From Branchiostoma floridae (Eukaryota; Chordata; Leptocardii; Amphioxiformes; Branchiostomatidae), in contig NC_049993.1 in the NCBI RefSeq assembly GCF_000003815.2, positions 16,204,897-16,268,896 on the forward strand: a stretch of 64,000 nt of DNA, written 5' to 3'. This document shows positions 39,291 to 51,768 of this stretch, in pieces; within the stretch, counting starts at the first letter, position 1, and the number at the start of each line of letters is the position of its first letter. The notes under the pieces were generated by a model that saw only the letters and a program-made list of their open reading frames with translations, made no database searches and was not told the origin of the DNA. A program made the position numbers and the translations under genes.

Positions 39291-40973
39291 TATACGTACA
39301 GTTTGCGACTTAAGGTCTGGAGGCTAACGTTATAACTTTCTGTAACACTTTTGGATAGGGTCGTACGTAAATGGGGGGTATATGCAAAGGTATGAGAGGA
39401 GAGATCAGGAGAAACTAAACCTGGGCAACGCACATTATACTCAAAACTATATTTTTCAGTGGCAAAATACATACATGGTATATAGTATGAATATATGGCA
39501 TGTAACATATCATACATACAAGTTCATACACAAAACGTGACAGACTAGGCCATAATCCATACTCTCTGTCCATGTTTCGGTCCTGTCAAAAGGCGAGGGT
39601 GGTAATATGAGCTGTCTGGTCAGTTAGATACTGTTTCGATCCATAAACATAATATGTCTGGTCATAGGAAATTCTGCTTGGGGATTACATGGATTAGGGT
39701 ATCAGACTCTCAGACATGGTTGTATTAGCGCCGACATGCGAATTAGTTTTTGTTTTGTAATTTTTCAGTTACAAAACCTGTCCATCAAAAACGTAGGCAG
39801 ATTGAAACAGTATCCAACTGACCAGTTAGGTTCTGTTTCGGTCTATGGATACTTGTCACCAGAAAATCTGACTTGAAATTAGGGCGTGCCCGAGTAGGAA
39901 GTTCGCATGCCCATGCCACTCGTCTCGACGTGTTTTAATTTCCCGTCGAGACATCGAGATATAGTGGCATTCCACAAGAAACGAATATATGTTTTCCGAA
40001 GATCTGCTACAAGCCACCCTATTACACTTTATCTTAACAATATTGGTAAATGTTATAACAATTTCCTTAAAAGCTGTTACTCCGTGTAAATGATTAACAT
40101 TTCAGTCTTAAATGCACCAATGCTTTTATTAGCGGTAAGCACACTTTAACATGGTTTATGCACTTCCTTGCTTGACCTGAAGTATTCTGACTTGTTCCCA
40201 TAATAATTAACCCACTACCTACCTCTGTACCTGCGCTATCCAATGGCCTTTATTACCAGTTGACCTTCGAACTGCAAACATCACGTGACAGTGGGGTGAC
40301 TCGACGCGAAACTTTGCAAAGGCTCTTCTGCAATAGAAAAAAGGTTTATTTTTCCTTCATTTCTACAGTGAAGTATAATTTCTCTGCTGGACAGAGTCCT
40401 GAAGACGTACTGTATAGGCAGTATCAGTTTCGGAACAGGAGTATTTGGTCTAACTTTCTGATTGTACATTCTTTATATATAGCTGTATTTTAAGTAGTCA
40501 TCATGAAACACTTATGAATGCCACGCCCACTACATTCAGTAAGTTTTCATTTGCTTCTGGGAATGTCATAAAACTTTACCGGGATAATGTCTACAGTTGT
40601 TTTCTCTTCAGAAAGTAGTAGTGCTTCTTCTCAATACTAATTACGGTCAACCATAGCAAACCTTCCTGATCCGCTGCTGGAACAAAAACGTCCCGTGATT
40701 ATCGATCGATCAAAGTACATACGGAAGGCTTGTTGAGGTACAAAGTTCAAATTGGCGTTTACAGTAAGTATACATACAATGGAGAATGAACTGTTGAAAT
40801 ATTAGTAATCGTTTGCCCACTGAAAAACGTTAAATCCCTTCTCAAATATTTCTTGCATCCAAAGCTAAGAGTGTTGCGATATCTTTCAGACAATCGACTT
40901 AACGTTACTACTTAGTATACAATATGTCATTTTGAAACAGGAATATCGTTTTCACAGTATCCGAGGTCCTAAC

Positions 40974-41561
40974 ATGGCTGAAGAAGCAGCAGATGCAGTT
41001 CAGGCGGTAGAGGGCGCTGCTGGTGCAGTTGCCGGTGCGGTCCGCCAGGTGGCTCAAGCCGCACCCGTAATCGACTTCTCGGCAAACGGTTTCTGGGGTG
41101 GAGTCACCCTGAAGATCACCGACTCACGGATCGCAGCCGGTGTGGTGACCGGTGCCTCGGCTGTGGGTCTGGCCTTGGTGCTGTCCCGCTTCTACCGAGA
41201 CAACAGGAATGATGTGGATGACATCATCAGGAGAGTCATCGAACGACTCAAAAGGCGCCCCCGGCGGGATGAAGGGGAACCGCAGCTGGATCCCGAAGTC
41301 GTAGCGATCGAAGAGGGCTCGCTCTACGTGCACGTCGGCTTCCGTAGCGAGGACGGCTACGACTTCTTCAGCGCGCTGTACGACCAAGAGTACATCCAGA
41401 CGCGTCTGAAGGAAGAGTTCAAGACGCTGGGGTTCCCGGGTGAGATCAGGGTGAGCCTGGAGAGGAGCCAGGTGCCGGGGCGGGAGGAGGAGGAGGAACG
41501 GGCGGGGAGGGTGGACCCGGGGGTGGCACAGATGTTCAGGAGGATGAGGATCCAAGACGTG
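40974..41561 (+). CDS. 495-aa protein exon 1
   Basis: 196 codons from ATG to donor GTAAGA (…IQDV|). GC-rich compared with the flanks, which supports coding. Ends GVAQMFRRMRIQDV. Confidence 0.85.
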
Positions 41562-42648
41562 GTAAGAAACAACACCTTATTTTTATCATTCTTTTAATAT
41601 GTGTTCTCATTTGCACTATACTATTCAGTCAAAACAGTATACTAGTACATGACTTTTTTTTTAATTCAGAAGGTACCTTTTTAAATTGTAAAAATATTTC
41701 CATCCTACGTAATGACAAATACTTGACTCTTTTGTCTGTTTTCTGTAGAGTTTCCATCCCACCACCCTCCTGGCTGAGAGTGAGTCTGGCATCGAGACGG
41801 CCTCCCTGTCCGCTCAGTCCGGAGTGTCGTCAGAAGACGTGCCCGAGGGGCCTCTCAGAGGGTGGCGTCTCCGCCTGCAGCCGTACCGGGATTCCCCTAC
41901 AGCCCAGCGTCTCATCCAGGCCTGCAGAATCATGGAGAGGGGAGCCGAGACGCTGGTCAGTAGTGGGTACAAAGATGCAGCCGGACTCACTCTGCTGGCG
42001 GAGGGGATCATCATGTGGGAATCTATGTCTCCTGTAGATTACAATCATTTCCTTTACAGTCCTGATTGTCTCCAGCTGGAGAAGAAGCGACTGAAGCTAA
42101 AGCGCAGCCCAACCGACAGTTCCTACCTGTTCCTACAAGGGGCGCTGTTGCCATTTGGAGACAAACGTGTTAAATTTCAACGTCAGACCGTGAACACCAT
42201 CCTACAGAACGGCGATGAAGACCCTCTCCACCCGTACCTACATCACATCTGCTGCATGCTGGCACTTTCCATAGCGAAAACCACCGACCAGCCTGGCCCT
42301 GTCCTTGCTGCCTTCGCCACAGCGCTGATGTACAAGTCTGACCACCCGCCAACGTTGTACTGGGCCGCCCTGTGTTCCAGAGGAGTGTCAAGGTCAGACG
42401 CCATTCAGCAGCTCGACCATTACCTGCGTGTAGCGCCTCCTTGCGACTACAAAGTGCCATTTGCTCATTACTACCTGGCCGTCCTGTACGGTGAGCAGCA
42501 GCCGGTGGATCGGGAGAAGGTGGAAACACACTGCAGGAGGGGACAGGAGGCCGAGAAGAACATGCCGCCTGTGTTGAGTGCGCCACCAGCGTGGCTTAAA
42601 GATGAGGCAAAAGAAGCTTACAACAGAGCAATCGGCACCAAGAAGTGA
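40974..42648 (+). CDS. Unrecognised 495-aa single-pass membrane protein with helical-repeat C-terminus, 2 exons
   Basis: The start at 40974 has a good Kozak context (AACATGG). Two exons in phase 0 give 495 aa. Residues 1-35 are Ala-rich and helical; about 53-71 (IAAGVVTGASAVGLALVLS) is a hydrophobic segment followed by an Arg-rich stretch (RRVIERLKRRPRR), so a single signal-anchor-like membrane helix is likely. Residues ~105-195 form a mixed alpha/beta region, then an acidic linker. From ~225 to the end are amphipathic helices reminiscent of TPR/Sel1 repeats (LIQACRIMERGAETLVSSG, FAHYYLAVLYGEQQ, EAKEAYNRAIG). The layout (membrane anchor plus helical repeats) recalls RMDN-type proteins, but I see no specific match and assign no function. 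Probably an amphioxus or invertebrate family. Confidence 0.85.
41749..42648 (+). CDS. 495-aa protein exon 2
   Basis: Acceptor TTTTCTGTAG; 299 codons then TGA. Starts SFHPTTLLAESESG and ends YNRAIGTKK. No internal stop, coding-like composition throughout. Confidence 0.88.
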   Translation, partial: SFHPTTLLAESESGIETASLSAQSGVSSEDVPEGPLRGWRLRLQPYRDSPTAQRLIQACRIMERGAETLVSSGYKDAAGLTLLAEGIIMWESMSPVDYNHFLYSPDCLQLEKKRLKLKRSPTDSSYLFLQGALLPFGDKRVKFQRQTVNTILQNGDEDPLHPYLHHICCMLALSIAKTTDQPGPVLAAFATALMYKSDHPPTLYWAALCSRGVSRSDAIQQLDHYLRVAPPCDYKVPFAHYYLAVLYGEQQPVDREKVETHCRRGQEAEKNMPPVLSAPPAWLKDEAKEAYNRAIGTKK

Positions 42649-42754
42649 TTATTAATTCTGGTGATCATAGACCACATACTCTGACTCCACACAGTTGCGA
42701 AAAGTTCTTATATCAGTGCATGAAGAGAATCTTACACAACCAAAGATCGGTGAA

Positions 42755-42760
42755 AATAAA
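42755..42760 (+). promoter_or_regulatory. AATAAA polyadenylation signal of the 495-aa gene
   Basis: AATAAA 107 nt after the stop codon, followed by a GTGCTTGTG-type GT-rich stretch. This gives a short 3' UTR. Confidence 0.6.
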
Positions 42761-43899
42761 ACTGACTGTGCTTGTGTAAAAAGAGTCTCTTTATTCAGTG
42801 ATGTACCAAGCTGGCTGGTGAAACTATTCACGGAGTTTTTATTTCATCTTTATTCTTGCTTTCGCCTTAGTATCCTCACTGATAAACATCCTATAGCAAA
42901 GGAAACAATGTCAAAACACCGTCCATGTCTATTTCAAATATTTTCTAATGGGCAAGACTTAGCATACATTATCAGTACCATGTTTGTTCAATGTCATGGG
43001 GTCTTCAGAAACTGAAATTGTCCGATGAAAGTTGGACATGATCCTGGTGGCTCATTGCAAGTTGCAGTGATGTTGGGTATTGTATTTGATTCAGTTTACA
43101 TACTATCGCATTCAACAGAGTTAAAATGTTGGACTACAAAATTAATTGCGATGTAAACTTATCAATGCTGATCAGGGGAGGGGGGATGACATTACAACGA
43201 GTCTCAAATTAGACAAGTAAAGGGTCATAAAAGATTTTTAAACTAGAGTTCGGAGACCTCATACCTCCATGAAATATTTATTGCTTTTTTGTGGATGGTA
43301 TGTATGTCTATAGTCGGTTGTATTTGAGAGTAATGGTTATATAATATAAATGTTATGGGAAAGTAGTGGTGTATTTATTTAATGACACAGAGGATGTCCA
43401 TCTGATTAGTAATTATCAAAATGTGACACTTAATTGTGTAATGTGCGTTTAAGAGGTCGACGGCATATGGTAGCGTGGTGTTCCTTAAGCTTGATGTTTG
43501 GCATTCAAAATGTCAGCATTATTGAGGTTCGACTATGTGCCTCAGAGCTGTGTGGTGGGAGGAAGTTGGGAAACTCAGAAAGAAGAAGGGATGTGGCCAA
43601 CTTTAGTCAGATGGTGATTTGATTTTCCACCAATATGTCATAACATCAGCTGTTCACACGGTACAAAAACGAGATGCACACTTTCCTCTGACAGCCCTGC
43701 ACCAACTGTAAGATGAATACTTGGCGCCAACCCCGTCTGCTAAAAAACAAGTACCATTGGCTACGAAAGAGACAACTAACAACTGTCCCTTATCGTAACA
43801 AAATCAGAACATCTGTATCGCCCATAAAACTTCTGACACCCAACCCAGATGAGAGGACCTAATGGCATTTTAATCACCATGTGAACAGCTGTCACCTCA

Positions 43900-44345
43900 C
43901 CATCTGCTTGGAGCTAAGCCCATTAACAAACACATAAAGCACGATGCCTGTACCAATATATCTCAAATATAGGGGTGATTTCTGATATTATTACATCGAT
44001 TATAACGACAGATACGGCTCCCAAAATCTCATCGATCCGAGCTTTCATCACACCGCACCAACACAACAAGTATGAAACCAATCCATCCAGCCGTTCTTGA
44101 GTAATCATCTACACAGACAGAGACACATAACAGAAAATATAACCTCCATTCCATGACATTTCATGGAGGTAAAAAGGGTATGTTAACTATGATTAGAACT
44201 TTTTTAGAATTAGGCATTCCCGTACCCGTTTCATATTTTTTGTCCTATGTTGTGTTGTTATTTTGTCTAGTGGTGTCTTTAATATAAGCCTGTGTGCTTG
44301 AGTGGGGGCACCACTATGTTTTGTACTGTATTAATGTTGCAATAA
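43900..44345. mobile_element. SINE/LINE-like retroelement remnant
   Basis: Includes CCATCCAGCCGTTCTTGAGT, ATCATCTACACAGACAGAGA, a foldback CCTCCATTCCATGACATTTC/ATGGAGG, and an end at GTTGCAATAAAAAAAATG. The phrasing resembles invertebrate SINE/LINE 3' regions; exact boundaries and family are unknown. Confidence 0.35.
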
Positions 44346-44987
44346 AAAAAATGAAAAAACTATGATTATTAGATACGATCTTAAAGTGCAGAACAATAGG
44401 GAATTAAGAAACATAACAATCTTGAAAAAACTGTTGATTTTTTTTATTAAACCCATTGTGCGATCCTTCTTCCGTCCCCACGTTCTGTTTGCTGTTCCTT
44501 AAGGTACATCGTATTACGAAAGAGAAATAGTTTTACATCTTAGAGAATGGAAAACGAGTTGTGACATCATCATGACCTGAAACAGAACACCTGCGCTCAT
44601 AAGGACCTCAAGTGTTCTTGGCGGGTCCGGCCATTCCCACGCTGCCATTGCTGGGGCTGTCGGTGGGTCCAGTTGCCTGATACTGGACAACTTGGTTAAT
44701 ATGATACACTTTTACCATATTTTCTGTTCCCTTGACTGATTTATATCATTATAAACCTGTCATCTACTATATCATCATTCTCTACTTCGAGTGGCTTTGA
44801 TGTGACCTCTCTGATTGATGATTGACAGTCCTGACAGACGACAATGTAAACCAACACCGCTCCATTACCATCCAGGTAGAGTTCTCCGGCCACTTGGGGT
44901 TGAAGTGCGGTCATTAAGCGATCTTAACTTCCCACGGTGCCGTGCCATTGCGCTGCCCCGTGTACAGTATGTATCCACACGGAACAG

Positions 44988-45189
44988 TAGTCTCTACCAG
45001 ACTCCCGCCTGGCCGAAAATGGGACTTTGGCCAAGTTAAAAGCCTAGTAGGAATTAATTGGTCTAGGAATGTTGGCCGGCCTTAGGTCGCAAACTGAACT
45101 CCTCGGCCATCGTATCTTCTGTATTTTCTGTTTTATTGGGCCAATTCCTACTATTTTTACCAGCGACCCGTGGAGCCTGGTAAAGGCTA
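44988..45189. mobile_element. Family A MITE, full length
   Basis: TAGTCTCTACCAGACTCCCG at the left and CGTGGAGCCTGGTAAAGGCTA at the right are inverted. Interior GGACTTTGGCCAAG and TTGGGCCAATTCCTACTATT continue the inversion. AACAGTA occurs at both junctions in an offset register, so the target duplication is unclear. Confidence 0.75.
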
Positions 45190-46172
45190 ACAGTACAGTC
45201 CGTGGGACTGAAACGTTACCGTGTATAACAACAACAAACGTAACGGTGGTGACCTACAACATCACATCGCACAATAACGTAACGTCATGCGATCCCGTCA
45301 TATGATGACATCCTAACGTGAAATTACCCTATAATGGCGTCGTTAATTGCGTTAAGAGGTGCGGGCAGTTTATTTGCCCTCTTTTCTTCTGCTTTCATAA
45401 GCCGCGTCGCCACCGTTTGCACAAAGAAAACACATTCCTTCAAAAGTAGGACATCTTCTTAAGATGTTACGGCATTGTCTTGCCCCAGACGGGTTCCCAC
45501 CACTTGTACCTGTGTCGATGTTTGTACCACTTAAACCAATGAAAACATACAAAACGATATCTTGTTTCGCCTGACAAAAATTCAAACATCGATTTCTATG
45601 CGGTATATTTTAGCACAACGACACTCAAACTATGATATGATAACATTTATACTATAGAATAAACAGAAAAAGCACGACGGAAATTACTTTAAAGATAGAA
45701 AGTTCGTTAATGTTAAAAAGGTAATGAATCCATGAAATTTATTGAGTGAAAAAGGACCGATGTCAACTGGACTCTCTCCGGTAATTCATCGATTCCCATT
45801 ATTTCCTCGAATTTGGGAAAACTATCATCAAAAATCGTCAATCGAAGGCACAACCAATCGTCATCCATGGACATCAGACTTCCTTCGACATCAAAAGAGA
45901 CAAAAGTCCGTATTCGGAAATATAAACATGTAACGTTACCACTAATACATTTAGTACAATCTGAACTATTTGGCATGCTAAAGTCGATTCTAATTTTGCC
46001 CCTGTGATTTTTAACGTTCTGCGCCTGAAAAGATCACCAGACGATGGTATGCTATGACATGTCTGTTGGAATGTTGGACAGACTATTTATAGTAACCCAT
46101 CACAAAGGGAGGACAGCGGCTGACATGCGAGGGTCTCATCCAAAACTTCCGGACGGGAATGCGTACAACATA

Positions 46173-46330
46173 GGGCCGGTTTACTCTAGGCAAAAATGCC
46201 TTGTCCTAAAAATGTCCTTTTCGTTCGTACACGGACAAAAAAACGCGTCCTAGGACACGCGCCGCACGTCGGACGTTGTAGGACATTTTTTTTAGGACAA
46301 ATCATTTTTTTGCCTCGTATAAACCGATCC
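46173..46330. mobile_element. Foldback MITE, ~50 bp inverted arms
   Basis: GGGCCGGTTTACTCTAGGC then AAAAATGCCTTGTCCTAAAAA at the left; TTTTTTTTAGGACAAATC, TTTTTTTGCCTCGTATAAAC, CGATCC at the right, reverse complementary with small indels. ATA flanks both sides. The centre has a second inversion (GTCCTAGGACACG). Confidence 0.82.
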
Positions 46331-47329
46331 ATAGCCTGGGTACTGATCGTAGTGGCCACTGGTGCAATCATTTTATTTTAAAAGCCAACGAAACGATTGA
46401 GCCAGCGACCACTTCGGAGGGTGTTTACACCAGGCTATTTACAACAGACTAGTCAACAACCCAATTTAGCATGTACGTTACGTCAGTACATGTTGCAAAA
46501 TGCCCGTGCAGTTTCGTCATCTGTTATGAGTTTTTACTGCATGAATATCGTATTGAAAAGACGGTATAAAAATCAACAAGGAATGACGTCAAGAAAAGTC
46601 ATCTCAGTATCTCATCTCATATCCCGCGCGGTGTATCAGTCGTTCCGCTAACAACAGCTAGGTGGTGTCGTGTTACAGTCACAACACCGCTGTGTTTAAG
46701 TCTCGCGAGAGAACAATGGGCCGGGCGTGTTTTCCCACGAGAAGAACAAGCAGGGTGGGGACAGATGTAGGGCGACCTTGTCGGGGAATGTCAGGACTCA
46801 GGGGTAGGGTTAATGAGTTAGCGAGGCCCGGACATTAAAACGTGTTGAGCGTCACTAGAGCCAGAATGTTGTTGTTGTTGTTCTGGAAGTTGTTGTTTTT
46901 TTCCTTTGCTCCTGAATGTGGACGTGTAAACCGGTTCGGGAGCAGAGGTTGGTGGGAATAGCTGACAGAAAAAGACAGTATACACGAAACGGGTTACAAT
47001 TTTACCCATCGACCTCCGCTTGGAGATTAATTAACCCCATGTGCGCATGCGTGACTTTTTTAAAATGTCACATATGGAGAACCAGCCAAATGACCAATCA
47101 TTGGCAATCAAAAACAACAAACGGAAAGTATTACTAATTCTTTTTTTATTGTTCTTGTTTTTGTTTCGTCGTCTTTTCCTGTGGGACAGAATTTGCCATT
47201 TTAAACGTACAACAAAATGCACTAAGTTAGCAAAGCTAAGCCCTAGGGACAAACATCTGAGTGATTCAGTTTGAACAAGGACATTAAACAGTCCTAGGTA
47301 CTAGGTCTGAATCGTTCTGAAACCTAACA

Positions 47330-47500
47330 GTGGTCGGTAGATTGCTCTCCTTAGATATTATTCTCTCGAGAGGAGCGGTAAAACTCCAGACTACCATTAT
47401 ATATCCGCGAATCAACCTTTGCTTGGAGAGTAATCTTGGATAGTCATCAAGGAGCAAGGGGAAATTTATAGTCCCTACAGTCATTCAGGACGATATGTTA
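47330..47500. mobile_element. MITE copy with CTTTGCTTGGAGAGTA arm
   Basis: Contains GTAGATTGCTCTCCTTAGAT, ATCCGCGAATCAACC, TTTGCTTGGAGAGTAATC. The phrase resembles the palindromic copy at 51479-51567 (GCAGATATAGTAGTGGTCGG, ATTCAACCTC). Boundaries approximate. Confidence 0.5.
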
Positions 47501-47752
47501 AAAGAGTTTTACCGCAGATCTGATAGACAAAACCTCAATTTCACACTCTGTGCCTATCTGAATCCTTTATCTGGGTCTGTCGCTGTCTTCATCTTTCATT
47601 GCGGCGTCGTATGAGAAATAGCGATTTTGTCGTGGTTTTATGTCAGCATTTGGCAATTTGTCATCTGAAGTAATCTCCAAGCAAATGTTGGGTGAAAAAC
47701 AATAATGTTTTCTGACTGTAGACAGCACACACACACACACCACCCCCATCCC

Positions 47753-47822
47753 GCTTTCTATTTTGTCATTTTTTTGCTGTGTCCGGCCTAACACAGCAAA
47801 AAAAAATGACAAAATAGAAAGC
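47753..47822. repeat. Near-perfect 30 bp hairpin
   Basis: GCTTTCTATTTTGTCATTTT...GCTGTGT at 47753-47782 pairs with ACACAGC...AAAATGACAAAATAGAAAGC at 47791-47822, leaving an 8 nt loop. It is inside a MITE whose two sides carry CTCCAAGCAA (47675) and CTGCTTGGAG (47833). Confidence 0.9.
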
Positions 47823-47896
47823 CCGAGAACCTCTGCTTGGAGAGTACACACTAGCATCCGCATGAGTAATAGCAAGGAGGCTTTAAAACTCCTTGG

Positions 47897-48235
47897 TAAT
47901 AGTTACCCCCAGACTCCATAGTTCGCTGGAAAAAATAGGAAAAAACTGGCCAAATAGACGGAATGACATGCCAGAGGAACTACCTGTATGGGGAGTCGTT
48001 ACTGCTACTCTTCAAGCAGATGTTGTAGAGGGAAAATTGTGCCCTTCTCCTATATGGCCCTTTGGACAGGGTGGACAAAAAAAACGGGGCATGTATGAGA
48101 TGGCACAATTTCCCCCAAAAGCTCTGCTTGAAAAGTACTCCCAGGTCGGCTAGTTTCTTTGGCATATCGATCATTCTGTCTCTTTGGCTAGTTTCTACTG
48201 CTGTTCGAGAGACCTATGGAGTTTGGTAGAGATTA
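47897..48235. mobile_element. Family A MITE, 339 bp, with internal inverted repeat
   Basis: Left GTAATAGTTACCCCCAGACTCC, interior GGCCAAATAGACGG; right CCTATGGAGTTTGGTAGAGA, with TTTGGCTAGTTTCTACTG inverted to the left half. An inner inverted pair (AGAGGGAAAATTGTGCC / GGCACAATTTCCCCC) spans about 48010-48145. Confidence 0.75.
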
Positions 48236-49942
48236 TCTGTGTAAGATGGCTAACTCCTCTCAAGCTTCCTCATGAATGTTCCTGCCTGAACAGAAACGTC
48301 ATACATCACTGGGACCTGTGACAATAGCGTCACACATAAGAGGGTGCGCCTTAATGTCGACATGTCCTTTACATCGGCCCTCAGACGGCCCGGGAACCCC
48401 CGCAGACCAACAGAGATATCATCGCAATGTGTCGTCTGATCTCCATGACAACCGTTCACTCCATCCGTCCATCCGTGAATGACAGATCACGGAGAAAGTG
48501 GAGTGTGTGCAGCGTGAAAGGCGAGACGTCCATGGCAAATGAATATGCAATACATCTTTGTGTCACGAAACTAAGGCAAGCGGTGCTACGGCCAAGATGC
48601 ATACTCTTACATACAGTGCCATACATGTATATGTGATATAGCAAGCTGAGATTTAATAGTAGTGAATGCGATAGGAACCTACATGCATTTATGAAATGTA
48701 AACATTTAGAACTTAGCGTTTAAAACCATCAAGTACCACATACCTACAATGTCTCTACTCGCTTGTAATGCTATGTCAAAGACCAATGTTAGCCCTTATT
48801 CTTATGTTAATTAGGATGTTAAGTTTTATTCTATACCTCTGTTTTGTTATTTGGGTAATAGTTAAACTGACCTTTATCTACAAGCTCATTCAGAAAGGCA
48901 GAATGGCAACGTTTTTCAAGCTCCCAGTTCACAGAGCACTCAATGTAGCCTCCTTCATTTGGGGGTGGGGGGTGCGTTTTTTTTAGGGGGGTGGGCTGAT
49001 TCGCGAGTTTGAACGTGGGCTAGGATTCTCTATGGAAATGGAGTTCGGGTTGCTGTAAAACTCCTTTTGAAGATTGACGTAGAGAACCTGTAACTTGTAA
49101 ATAGTGAAAACCGCGAATCAGCGCCCCCAGCCCCTGAGAAAAAGCGCCGCTTCCGAAGTCTGCGAAGAAGACTTAAGTCTATGGACACTGTCTTATCTTG
49201 TCCAACAGAACGATTTTGCTTGCAGATAAAAATTTTCCCTCCGATGTAATGAAGTACCTGGATGGATACTTTGAAAACCCGTCTCGCTCTGCTGTTCCAG
49301 TCCGACAGGTTCTTTCATGACGCAGTGGGCGGGACTGATGTAGGGCCGGTGAGTGCGACAATGGCCTTTGTCCTGCAAAAACACAAAGGCTTGAACTGAA
49401 GTTATCATTTCTTTACCAAAAAACAACCGTATAAGAGAGCAGCCATTGCAAAGTTTCCACAAACTTATCTCAATCCGTAGTTTAAACGTACATGGATGTG
49501 GAAGCCAACTGGTGGCCAATAATGATAAAGAATAGCTCTTTTATCATGATGAGATCTTTGTGAAATCAGAGCTTGTGTCAATGCCTGGTGGAACCGTTTT
49601 CATCGATTCTGCACGACATCCATGGATTCTGCAAGGTTTTTGTTCGCGATTTCCCGCACCGCTGCGCTCCCCTGCCCAGGCGGCGGGCCTCGCCGGTCAC
49701 TCCGTCTGTTCTCCTGGACCGACCTGCCTGTTCTCCAAGCAGATATTAGGCACATTCTTTCTGAAGTAAAGCTCGTCTAATTACGTAAAGCTACATTCGT
49801 CGCAGTTGATAAATTGTAGGACGACTTTCAGCAAGACTACCAAAACCAACGGTCTACAAGGAAACTTTGACGTTGACTAAGGTTCTCAAATACCGGGAGA
49901 GGCAGTTTTCCGTGGAAGGGGGTTTGCCGTGGAATGGAGTTT

Positions 49943-50042
49943 NNNNNNNNNNNNNNNNNNNNNNNNNNNNNNNNNNNNNNNNNNNNNNNNNNNNNNNNNN
50001 NNNNNNNNNNNNNNNNNNNNNNNNNNNNNNNNNNNNNNNNNN
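49943..50042. other. Assembly gap 1, 100 N
   Basis: Exactly 100 N, a conventional placeholder for unknown length. The left flank GCCGTGGAATGGAGTTT and right flank AAACTCCCTTTCACGAC are reverse complements with few mismatches, and GGGGGTTTGCCGTGGAA pairs further out with the CGACAAACTCCATAA side. Confidence 0.99.
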
Positions 50043-51487
50043 AAACTCCCTTTCACGACAAACTCCATAATAAGTCAACGTTGAAAGTCGCGAACCACCC
50101 CTCCCTCAGAATACACGTAAACACCAGCTTCGCTCGAAGTCTGCGAAGAAGGCTAGTGAAAACCTCCTTCCCCTTCTAACGCGCAATAAGACCACCGAGA
50201 ATATGAATTTACGGTTTATCACCTCCAATATCTCCGTGGAGATAACGATTTCCAAGCGGCAGATACAGACCCAGATGTTCGCTAGAGATAAGAACTTGTC
50301 TTGAATCCCTTCCAAGTTCGCTTCTGGCCTTACTGGAGGAAACCGTCCTTTTGAAATTGTACCATGACGACGGGAACTCGGTATCTCCGTTATATTCCTG
50401 TTGGAAAGAGCCCAAAGGTATGTAAAACTCAGACAGGAAAAACGAACTTTTGAACTAGTTTATTGATTGAAACTATTGGCAGCCAAGAGATCACAATGCA
50501 AACATATTCTACATCTTTGAAGATCATCATTGAAGATAAAACACGACAGTCAAATATACTTACATGCATATGCATGTACTTGTATCCCGAAATCACAATA
50601 CATAATAAATACGATGATCAATACTTAGTAAAACGATATGAGTGTCGTAAGGTTCACACTCCAGGACTTAGCTGTCACATAAGTTGGTGCACTGTTGCCT
50701 ACCTGGTACAAAAGCAGTATCTTTGTATCGGGTGATCAGATATATCTATTGATGAAGGCCGGAGAAGAGATGCAGAACGAATCCGTTACTGTAACGATGA
50801 TGACGGAAAAGTGCCCATTATCACTACCTTTGGAAAGCGGCTGTCTACAGACAGACGTCCCCTTTTCAATGCGAACAATTACGAGTCTTTATTTTCAAGG
50901 GGATCTGTTTTGAAGATACTTGATATACGATCTTTTTCAGATTTTTCCCCTGTCGTTCTTGTATGTCTCCTGAATTTTCAAACCAGACTCCAACAGGTGG
51001 TCCTTTTTCTTAGACCCGTTATCAATGAAAAGATAGATGTATAAGGAAACTCCAGGTAAATTTTAGTATTCTTCACAGCAAACGGTACAGTGTCCTCCCT
51101 TATTGTAACCTCCAACTATGCTGTTTGGGTTTGAAATCAGATCGTTTTCTACTTTTCTATGTATGGTTCTCTACGATTCTACCGTAACATCTGCTTGGAG
51201 ATAAGGGTTCTTCTTCATGTTGGTAAACTTGCTTTTGTATATAACGAACAGTTTTGAAATATATATTGGCGTCACAAATTTATGTTTTCGTCATCACATG
51301 TTAAACGTTTTGGTGGGTGAAATTGACAATAGTTTTATCATTGAATATTACAGTAAAAGATATTGACTATATTTTAGACATGTGGAGTTTGTCAATGCCC
51401 AGATCTACATAATTATACTTTTCACATGTGCGATAGACTGAAACGCTTCAATTCACCCGGATGGAGGCCTGGCGTACTCTCCAAGCA

Positions 51488-51567
51488 GAGGTTGAATCGC
51501 GCAGATATAGTAGTGGTCGGAAAATTTTTTCTACTATACTACTACTATATCTGCGTGATTCAACCTC
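51488..51567. repeat. 27 bp-arm palindrome next to CTCCAAGCAG motif
   Basis: GAGGTTGAATCGCGCAGATA/TAGTAGT at 51488-51514 pairs with ACTACTATATCTGCGTGATT/CAACCTC at 51541-51567. It begins inside the minus-orientation motif at 51479. Confidence 0.85.
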
Positions 51568-51768
51568 CTTCTCGTATCAGCCATACGATGATTTACATCA
51601 CTCAACCGAACTCCAGGAATAGTAGTGATCAGTCATTAATGGAGATCCGCTCCAAACCAAACCAAACTGAACAAATCCTCTTGTTTTCCCACTCCAAAAT
51701 CCCCCTGTGCGTGTTCCGAGCGATGTTTGCTTTAGCGTGGGAAAGGTCGGTCGGTTATGCTGAAGATA

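Larger units (their letters stand above)
32382..40973. other. Region between the receptor and the 495-aa gene; mostly repeats
   Basis: Receptor promoter or 5' UTR may lie just above 32381 but no signal is decisive. Listed elements: 33812-33939, 34464-34610, 36776-38390, 37800-37870, 38385-38800, 39198-39290. Stretches 32400-33800, 34620-35260, 35630-36760 and 39300-40900 hold nothing I can name apart from a T-run near 35748-35762. Confidence 0.4.
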
